Source: Macrobrachium rosenbergii | Taxonomy: Eukaryota; Arthropoda; Malacostraca; Decapoda; Palaemonidae | Direction of reading: 5' to 3' | Assembly (NCBI RefSeq): GCF_040412425.1 | Contig: NC_089768.1 | Span: 5,570,001 to 5,634,000 of the forward strand | DNA: 64,000 nucleotides | Shown here: positions 56,639 through 64,000 of the stretch, piece after piece | Layout: each line of letters starts with the position of its first letter | Position numbering within the stretch: the first letter of the stretch is position 1 | Notes under the pieces: model-generated | Database searches by the model: none | Told to the model about the DNA's origin: nothing | What the model saw: only the letters and a program-made list of their open reading frames with translations | Translations under genes and position numbers: made by a program

Positions 56639-57480
56639 AATGTGTATTATATACAGATAGTTAGCTAGAGAGAGAGAAAGCACGGCCTTAATTGTAATAA
56701 GGTAAAAATTAAAATTTATAATTACAGTACTTAGCTTGAAGAAGTGTGTATCGTCAATGCTTACCTGAAAAAAGAAAAAGAGGTTGATATAAATATTACT
56801 GAAATTTATAAATACTCTTTTCCTATGAATAAGAACGTTTGAGATACAAGATCTTTATGTTGATATAAATATCACAGAAGTGGCATTCTCCAAAGAATAT
56901 CACCATTTGAAAATATAAACTAGCCTGCAAAATCTAAAAATTCTTAGGGATGACGACAGAAGCACAGGAGAAAATAAATGGCCCTTGCAAAAAAAAAAAA
57001 AAAATTGCAATGTAGAGCGATAAATATCCGCATTATTATGCGATTGTGTGCATAATCGTCTTTGAATTGACAGTATAGCTGGGACCTAGCCTCATTTACA
57101 ACAATGAACGCGAAAAATGTAGGATTCTAGACATAACAGTTACTACACCAAGGAATTTACCTCCTCAGTGGCTAATGAGTACTCAAATACCATAATTGGT
57201 TAAGACTACCAGTTTCATCACCCTTCATTACAACATATTTACAAGACAGATATGAGCAAATATATACAATATCGAGTTTAAAATGTAGAACCCAACCGCC
57301 TTCAACCTCCGGTTGAGTTTCTTAAGTGAGTGACTCATGCACTACTGTAATTTGTGACTTGCAAATCCTTCATTTGTGGAGTTTAACTACTCATCCGTTC
57401 CAAATATATCGAATATCAACATATCAAGAAAGGCTTATCATAATTGTTAGGTACCCTAATATCATACTTCGTAGTGGACT
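56639..57480. other. No recognisable gene
   Basis: AT-rich sequence; no motif. Confidence 0.5.
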
Positions 57481-58290
57481 AAATAATACCAAAAGGAATG
57501 TTGGACATGGGCTTTGTACCTCCTGATCCCAACCCCTTGACGAGTTGGGGAGCTTAAGGATGAACTGCAGTGAGAATATGCTCTTTTACACCTACTCTCT
57601 CTGCTGTGGATTCAACTGAACATTTGGACCTATAACTCTTTTTCTACTCCTTATATGAAATGTCTCCTTCCCTTATTCCTCTTTCGGTGACGACCTTTGC
57701 ATGGTACTGAATTACGGAAACCACTGTTCTTGTAACTTTGAAGAAGTATGGAGTTGGACGGCATGCCGCTCCACCTGTAGTACTAGAGTACCCGACATGG
57801 TTGAGCGACGGGAAATTTTCATGTTAAACCATTCCCTCAGTGCTGGGTCCGATCTCAAGGGACTGGAGACCCCTAAGGCACTGAGCGTATGGTGTATATC
57901 CAAGTGAGGATCCCAGAACAGTTAGCTACTGGGCCTCCCTTGTGAGAGGGTCTTCATCCTGGACGAAATTGATAATACTCGTTACAAGACGACCTATTCA
58001 AACCTCCCTACGACTTCTGGCAGGCAATGGAGGATTCCCAGGATACCTCAATTGATCTAAATCGGGTGGTATAAAAACTTTGATACCATATAAAACACCC
58101 AAAAAGGGTACATATCGCCATGACCCAACCTTGACTCACTTCGACTCCCTCTTTGGGAGTGGAAGTTGGTCAAGGTTTCTAACCTTGGAAACCTACCAGG
58201 AAATTTCAGAAATAAATTTTTTTTAAATGGACAATCAAAGGCAGAATTGTCGTTTAGACAGATAAAAGACGGGGCCTATAGGAGCCACAG
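57481..58290 (+). other. Probable 5' untranslated region of the following LINE
   Basis: Higher GC than its surroundings (for example GGACGGCATGCCGCTCCACC and CTCAAGGGACTGGAGACCCC) and no long frame. GC-rich 5' leaders with internal promoters are usual for I/Jockey-type elements. The left boundary is a guess from the change in composition. Confidence 0.4.
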
Positions 58291-58313
58291 CAAAGAGCCA
58301 GTCTGAAGACTAT

Positions 58314-58806
58314 ATGCCTATAAAAAACATAGATATAAATAAGAAAAAAACGAAACTGAATAGAATTCAGGGTACCACTGTACTTTCTGAAAACAATAAC
58401 GAACCTATGAAAAAGAGTGTGCTGTTAGGCTCTCTTAGAAAGAGATATCCCAATGTCCAAGATTGTCCGGTATATATTATACCAAGTATACAAAGAAATG
58501 AACAAATATGCAGAATCGCTAAAATAAAATTTGAAGGTCAAGATCTACCTCCAAAAATAAAAATTTTAGGCCAAAAGAGAGAAATAAGACCATATGTCCC
58601 AAAGGCACGAGTGTCAAAATTGTAGTAAATATTGGCATACAAAGAAACATTGTCGAAATGAACCTGTATCCCCGTATTGTGGATATGACGAACATGCTGA
58701 ACAATGGAAGTGCAGTGAACCAAAGTGTATAAACTCTGGGCAAGACAATCACGCAAGGTCCAAAGAATGCATGTATTATATATACAATACAGAGTTGAAA
58801 ATATTA
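58314..58806 (+). pseudogene. LINE ORF1: zinc-knuckle nucleic-acid-binding protein
   Basis: The first frame (58314-58625, 103 codons) is Lys-rich with RPYVPKARVSKL-type ending. A frameshift near 58600 leads into RHECQNCSKYWHTKKHC, a complete CX2CX4HX4C knuckle, followed by degenerate second and third knuckles (YCGYDEHAEQWKC and CINSGQDNHARSKEC, each with one Cys replaced). ORF1 proteins of Jockey and I elements bind the element RNA and act as chaperones. Confidence 0.8.
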
Positions 58807-59274
58807 TAAGAAAGAACTGGGATGTCCATAAAAGAGGCTAAATTGGAATTAATAGTGAGAGGGATTTAAGATCCGGCTAAGAAACACACCCACTCCTCAG
58901 TAACAAGAACCAAAAATTAAACAAAAAACGCACACACACAGAAGTGACAAAACATAAGAAAATAAATCTCAAGAAGAAATAAAAACTACAGAAAAACAAG
59001 AAATACAAATGATAACATGTGCGGATGTAATGAATGCTTCGCTGAACTGTGCAGTAAGAGCAAAACACGAAAAAAAGATAGTGAAACAAACATAAGAAAT
59101 TTTATGAAATATATAAAAAGAAGTAGTCACTAATTTAAACACCCATGAAAAAGGTTGCATGTGGGTTGAACACTTAATAAATTACAAAGAAAAACAAATA
59201 AAAGAAGTGAGTGAATTATTAGAAAATCCTAGCTGCTGAAACAAAAAGAGAAAGCAAAACTCGACTGCTTTCAT

Positions 59275-59900
59275 ATAATATTTTCAACAGCTATATTATA
59301 CAATAGAACCTAAATGGTCTACAGACCAGATTATATCTAAGAGAAATACTTCGATTACTAAAAGAACATGAACCAATGATGATATGTTTGCAACATGTCA
59401 ACAAAACAGTAGTAACAGTATGTAAATACACCTTAGCATCTTCATCTAGAGAGGAAGAAGGAAATTTAGGTACAGCCACAGTTTATGACAAAGTACCTGT
59501 AAACATTACTGACTTACAAATGTCAGGTATCAAAAGTCGAATAAAAACTATTATAATGCCATTAATAATTTATACAACCAAACTAATAACAATTGCAACA
59601 TCGATAAACTTAAAGAATTACTTAACAATGCTAAAGGACCTACATTAATAGTAGGTGATTTTAATGCTCACAAGCCAATATGGGACAATAAATGTACAAA
59701 CCCAAATAGAGCAAGAAGTAGAACAGAAGAATTCATGGATTCAAATGATATGTGCTGTATAAATGATGACGAAATCAGCATATATTATTAAAAAACGCAT
59801 ACAATATTTTTTCTTTGTAGACTTAACTCTATTTGTATCAAGTATAGTAGACAAATTAGATTGGAATACAGTTGATGACTTGTACACCAGTGATCATTTC
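59275..59900 (+). pseudogene. LINE ORF2: apurinic/apyrimidinic-type endonuclease
   Basis: IIQ-stop-NLNGLQTRLYLREILR followed by EPMMICLQHVNKTVV, the N-terminal N and E regions (Glu replaced by His in LQET/LQHV). Then TLIVGDFNAHKPIWDNKC with the catalytic DFNAH motif (59640-59680), FMDSNDMCCIND, and DLYTSDHFPILI with the SDH motif (59874-59910). This nuclease nicks target DNA to prime reverse transcription. Stops and at least two frame changes. Confidence 0.85.
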
Positions 59901-60009
59901 CCAATATTAATTTATTATTACAAAACAATGTTGCCAATCATGTCACTCATTATAACATTTATGAAGCAGATTGGGAGAGATACAAATTGCACACTAGGAA
60001 CATCCCACC

Positions 60010-61830
60010 AAATTTTTAGTATTTAAAACTTCATAATGAAACCAATAAATTTCTTGTTGATTTCATTAAAAATGTTGCTGATAAAGCAATACCAAAATCA
60101 AAATCTCGTCCAACACAACGCAAAGTTCCATGGTGTTCTGATATGCTAACAGAATTTATAAAAAATTTGACACTCAATAGCGAGATGACTAGACAAACTG
60201 AATAAAAAAATTCAATAAAAATAATAAAACATAACGATACGGGAAATATTAAAAAAATTACTATATTTTACTCGAATTTGATACATTAAAACCTTTTTAC
60301 AACAAAATATCTGCAAAATTTAAAAAATATGCAATTCAAGGAAGAATCATTTCATCGAGGAAATATGTACTAGACCTCTCTAATAAAAATCAGAAAAATA
60401 AATGGTACCCATGTTAAACCACCCAAATATGCCATGTTAAATGATGGAGAAAGAATTCTTGATTCGAGAAAAATAATGTAATATGAGAAAACTTAGCAAA
60501 TGTGAGTAGTGATAAATATTTACATGAAAACTTCTGCACAAAGAAATATTATATAGAATTAACAACAATAAATTTGTAAACAATATAAGATGCATATTAT
60601 AATAAAAATTTAATATGGAAGAACTGGAATATTCTCTCTTGAACAGCAATAAATCTGTTCCTGGAGGTGACAATATTTGTTTTGAGATCATCTGCCACTT
60701 AGCACCTTTGGCAAAGTTATACCTACTACAGTTTTATAGTCACTTATGGATTCAAAATTTATTTCCAGTTGAGTGGCGAAGTGCGATCCCCAAACTTGAG
60801 GATCCCAGTAATGTAAATAATTACAGACCAAATTCTTTAACAGCTGGTTATGCAAATTACTTGAGGAAATGGTAAATACTCGACTAACGTGGCACATTCA
60901 AGAAAATAAAATTTTGACTCCCATTCAATTTGGGTCACAATGCAACAGACTCCCCATCTACCTTAGAGGATCATATATGTAGAGGATTTGAATGAAAACA
61001 AATTACTGTAGCTGTATTTTTTGACACTGAAAAGGCATATGATACTACAAGGAATTGTGCAATATTAAAAATGTTATGTAAAAATAGCATCTGTGGACAT
61101 CTACTTAAGTTTATCCAAACTTTTCTGACAGATCACACTTTTCAGGTGAGAACTGATGTTTTGTCAAAAACAGTTCCACTTGAAAATGGTGTTCCACATG
61201 GAAGCGTAGTTAGTGGCACACTGTTTACTTTAGCAATAAATGATATTGGTAATAATCTACATACTGGAATTAAAAGTAACCTGTATATGGATGACTTTGC
61301 CATATATTATTCAGCATCTCGCATAAAATGCAGAACGAATCATGAATAAAACTATAATAAAAATAGATAAAATGGTCCTCACCAGTAGGCTTTAAATTGC
61401 CCATAGATAAAACTCACGTAGTCATGGTTTATAAACATAAAATGTGGAAAAAATGTGAAGAAATAGGTTTAAAATTCATAAATCGTCGTATACCAACTGG
61501 ACAAAAGCAAAATTTTCTGGATTAGTATTTTATACTCCTTTGAACAGGAAAGCCCACATACCACATGAAATGAAAATGTAAAAAGAGCTAAGACTAATTA
61601 AAAAAAACTATCAAACACTACTTGGGGAGCCGATAGATATACCATTACTATACTGTATAAAGCAACAATATTGTCCATCATTGATTATGGAAGCGATAGA
61701 TATGGCTCGGCATCAGACGCAACGCTGAAAACATTAGATTCAATTCACAACGAACGCCTTAGAAAATGTTCAGGAGCCTTTAGATCATCACCAACCTCAT
61801 CTTTATAAGTTGAGCGTAGTGAACTACCGC
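60010..61830 (+). pseudogene. LINE ORF2: reverse transcriptase
   Basis: Preceding linker: FIKNVADKAIPKSKSRPTQR and VPWCSDMLTEFIK. Catalytic region: EELEYSLLNSNKSVPGGDNI (60618 on), LFPVEWRSAIPKLEDPSNVN with NYRPNSLT, then FFDTEKAYDTT with the first Asp (about 61020), ENGVPHGSVVSGTLFTLAIN, and LYMDDFAIYY with the YMDD box (61280-61310). The thumb follows with SIIDYGSDRYGSASDATLKT and IHNERLRKCSGAFRSSPTSS (61675-61805), very typical of this superfamily. Frameshifted and stopped throughout. Confidence 0.9.
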
Positions 61831-62119
61831 TATCTTCCCACAGAGAATTAATAACAATGAAAAGTGCCTAAGAATTCAAACAAGTGATTCACCAAAAAAA
61901 AAAAAATTTGAATTAAGAGATGTATTTCTAAACAATCACTCACCACCTTTCATAGTTAAGAGTTAACAGATTGAGTCACTGAATATAAGTATACAGTTAC
62001 CTTCAATTGTAAAACTACCTCCTAATTGGACTATGAATAAAATGAGAATTTGCACGCACTTAAAATATTCATAAAAAAGACAACTTATAAGCCAAAAAGG
62101 TCCACATTACGCAATATAC

Positions 62120-62330
62120 ACAGGCAAATCTAAATCACAATACGGAAGGAGATGTGCTGCAGCATCCCAGGATAAAACGTATCACTTCTCTCTACTTGAT
62201 AATGCCTCAGTATTCACAGCAGAGTTGTGTGCAATTACATCAGCCATAACAGCAATTAAAGAAACATTATTCAATAACTTTAAGATTTTTAGCAACTCGA
62301 GAATAAAAATAATATTGTACAACAAATTAA
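62120..62330 (+). pseudogene. LINE ORF2: RNase H fragment
   Basis: SVFTAELCAITSAITAIKET (62209 on) carries the catalytic Glu of AEL. NFKIFSNSRIKI follows, in which the usual SDS is SNS, so an active-site Asp is lost. The upstream part (GRRCAAASQDKTYHFSLLDN) matches the strand pattern before the Glu. Confidence 0.75.
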
Positions 62331-62630
62331 GTTACATTTATATTATAAAAAATGGCAAAATATATGGAATGAAGAGCCAGAAAGTAATAAATTAAAACAA
62401 ATAAAACCTAAAGTGAAAGCCAGTCATAGAGGAAAAATAATTTATTTTTAAGCTGTCCTGAAATTAGGACATGGAAGCTAATGCAGTTTCATTAGCTAAA
62501 ATCGTCATGTTATATCATTGTTACTTGAACGCATTACGTCTGATAATCTATATAATTTATTAGTTTTATTACTAGCACCGTTCATTCTCAGAAGTCATTC
62601 ACTGGCAATGACAACAGAGGCCGTAATACT

Positions 62631-63008
62631 TCAGTTGCTGTAAGACATCAATGTTTGGTCTGCCAGCTGAGTTCAAGGATATTTCACTCCTCAAGCCACG
62701 GCAAAGCCAATATAGATTAGTGATTTTCAATAAAAACAAAAATACCGCAAGTGAACTTAAACGAAATGAAAACAAGAAATGAACGAAATTATGTTAGACA
62801 ACGAAAGATTATTTGACAAAGTAACTTTGGTGAGAAAATTACAGAAATGTTATGGTGATGATTATACAGAATAACAGACTGAGATATAGCTTCCTCCATC
62901 GAGTCTAGGTGTAAGCCCCATTAGTGTACAACATTTTTCTCTTTTTACTCCTTCAAATGTAAATAAGAATATGAGAGCAAGATATGTAGCGTATCTATTG
63001 GAAATCGT

Positions 63009-63011
<3 letters not shown>
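62631..63011. other. No recognisable gene
   Basis: Possibly the LINE 3' end; no tail recognised. Confidence 0.4.

Positions 63012-63086
<75 letters not shown>
63012..63086. repeat. (GA)n microsatellite
   Basis: Pure GA run of about 75 bp. A second, 25-bp run lies at 63198-63222. Confidence 0.98.
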
Positions 63087-63089
<3 letters not shown>

Positions 63090-64000
63090 AACCTTCGGTT
63101 AAATCCATATATATAAATTTTTAAATCTTTCACTTGATGTCATAAATATATCGAGATTTGGGAAATAAGATAGGCCTACAGTATATGCCAATACCCTTGA
63201 GAGAGAGAGAGAGAGAGAGAGAGAACCACAAATTCGTCTTAGAAATCAGAGTGGGTAAAACTTTTCAGTCTGGATTTTTATATAAGATTATCTTGTACAG
63301 TATTTATTCACTCTTGCCCTTCCATTCTGCCAGCTATAATAATTACTTGGCATGCAATATGACAACCTACACAGCCACACAATGCGTCTTCGAAGCCACT
63401 CTTGTATATTAAGTTAGGGCTTTACACAGTACTGCATAATTTTACCTTTATTGGGCACTAAAATATCCGAGGTCGTCATAAAGTTTCGGTGAACGTATTT
63501 CTGACTAATACAAAACCAACCATAACAAAGTTTAATGTTTTTATGATAATTTATATTCTTTCTGTCAGCTTGAAATGCTGCTGGTTGTGTACAAAATACA
63601 GTGCATCAATTATAATTTTTTCCATCATGCGCCACTTTGCCCTCTGGAGGGAGTGGCTCCAGAAGGGCACAGACTCCTGGTTTCTTGGCAAGAGTCTACA
63701 GGAGAGGTTGCCAACGCCCGTGATTTTATCTTGACCCCAGAAGGGCCTAAGTGCAATGCCGCCATACTTACTACATTTAGTCAGGACACCTTTCTCTGGT
63801 ACCTTAGTTATGACTTCTAATCATCGTGCAAACCAAGAACACAGAATATGCTAAAAACACATCGACGCAATAAAAAAAAAAAAAAAATAGGATTACATAT
63901 AAGATCAGTGTCAGGCTCTCTTGGGTAAACTGTAACGAAGGAGAGAAGAAGAAAGATGATGGGTCCCCAAAGAAAGAGTTATAGAATTGCTTTTTTTTTT
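63087..64000. other. No recognisable gene
   Basis: The frames of 81-84 codons at 63158-63412 and 63489-63820 have no motif I know. The window ends in a T-run. Confidence 0.45.

Larger units (their letters stand above)
58291..62630 (+). mobile_element. Non-LTR retrotransposon of the I/Jockey superfamily (with RNase H), near full length, decayed
   Basis: ORF1 with zinc knuckles, then ORF2 with apurinic-type endonuclease, reverse transcriptase and RNase H, all on the plus strand and in canonical order over about 4.3 kb. An RNase H domain after the reverse transcriptase points to the I-type lineages rather than CR1 or RTE. All domains have stop codons or frameshifts and A/T-rich drift. No target-site duplication or 3' tail could be fixed; recognisable coding ends near 62300-62630. 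Not related at sequence level to the LINE at 25 and 55 kb. Confidence 0.9.

Noticed and set aside
63489..63820. Overlapping 81-codon frames near the right edge
   Set aside because: No motif recognised in either frame; kept as unannotated sequence.

Overview
This looks like a non-coding, repeat-dominated piece of a crustacean nuclear genome, most likely a decapod (shrimp, prawn, crayfish or crab). The grounds are very many long (TA)n tracts, usually joined to (CA)n, plus (GA)n tracts; a short CCTAA run, which is the arthropod telomere motif; interspersed repeats I recall from decapod genomes; and a mixture of Penelope-like, BEL/Pao, Gypsy, I/Jockey-type, hAT, MULE and Tc1/mariner remnants. Species cannot be told from the window. 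No host protein-coding gene, rRNA or functional tRNA gene could be supported. Every coding region I recognise belongs to a mobile element, and every one is broken.

Layout. 0.9-2.75 kb is a minus-strand Penelope-like element (PLE). 3.0-4.6 kb is a MULE transposase remnant fused to a ZBED/FAM200-type hAT fragment, followed by a minisatellite, a tRNA-derived SINE and another hAT-like terminus. 6-19.6 kb is mostly microsatellite and unrecognised sequence, with one MITE copy, an RTE-like 3' tail and three long palindromes (11.0-11.6, 13.1-13.6 and 18.8-19.4 kb). 19.65-20.87 kb is a mariner-like element with intact terminal repeats but a broken transposase. 25.1-26.75 kb is a LINE ending in an (AAT)n tail. 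27.25-29.9 kb holds two PLE copies head to head. 30.5-32.1 kb is a degenerate satellite of about 20-bp units rich in CTAAACCTAAACAC. 32.57-33.89 kb is a Tc1/mariner element whose catalytic spacing reads as DD37E. 34.0-35.1 kb holds a foldback element and G-rich tandem repeats. 36.3-37.7 kb is a Gypsy fragment lacking reverse transcriptase.

The right part continues with a TA-cored palindrome (37.7-38.2 kb), a very long inverted repeat with arms of about 580 bp (40.2-41.6 kb), a wide inverted repeat enclosing a second MITE copy (45.1-47.6 kb), a nearly complete but decayed BEL/Pao retrotransposon (48.5-54.3 kb plus a possible LTR), a minus-strand copy of the 25-kb LINE (55.3-56.3 kb), and a long decayed non-LTR retrotransposon with zinc-knuckle ORF1, endonuclease, reverse transcriptase and RNase H (about 57.5-62.6 kb).

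The pattern I find most unusual is the repeated association of (TA)n blocks with long, near-perfect inverted repeats. At least seven such structures lie in 64 kb, several with (TA)n as the loop or at the arm edges. No functional defence, biosynthetic or signalling system is visible. The interest lies in the repeat architecture.
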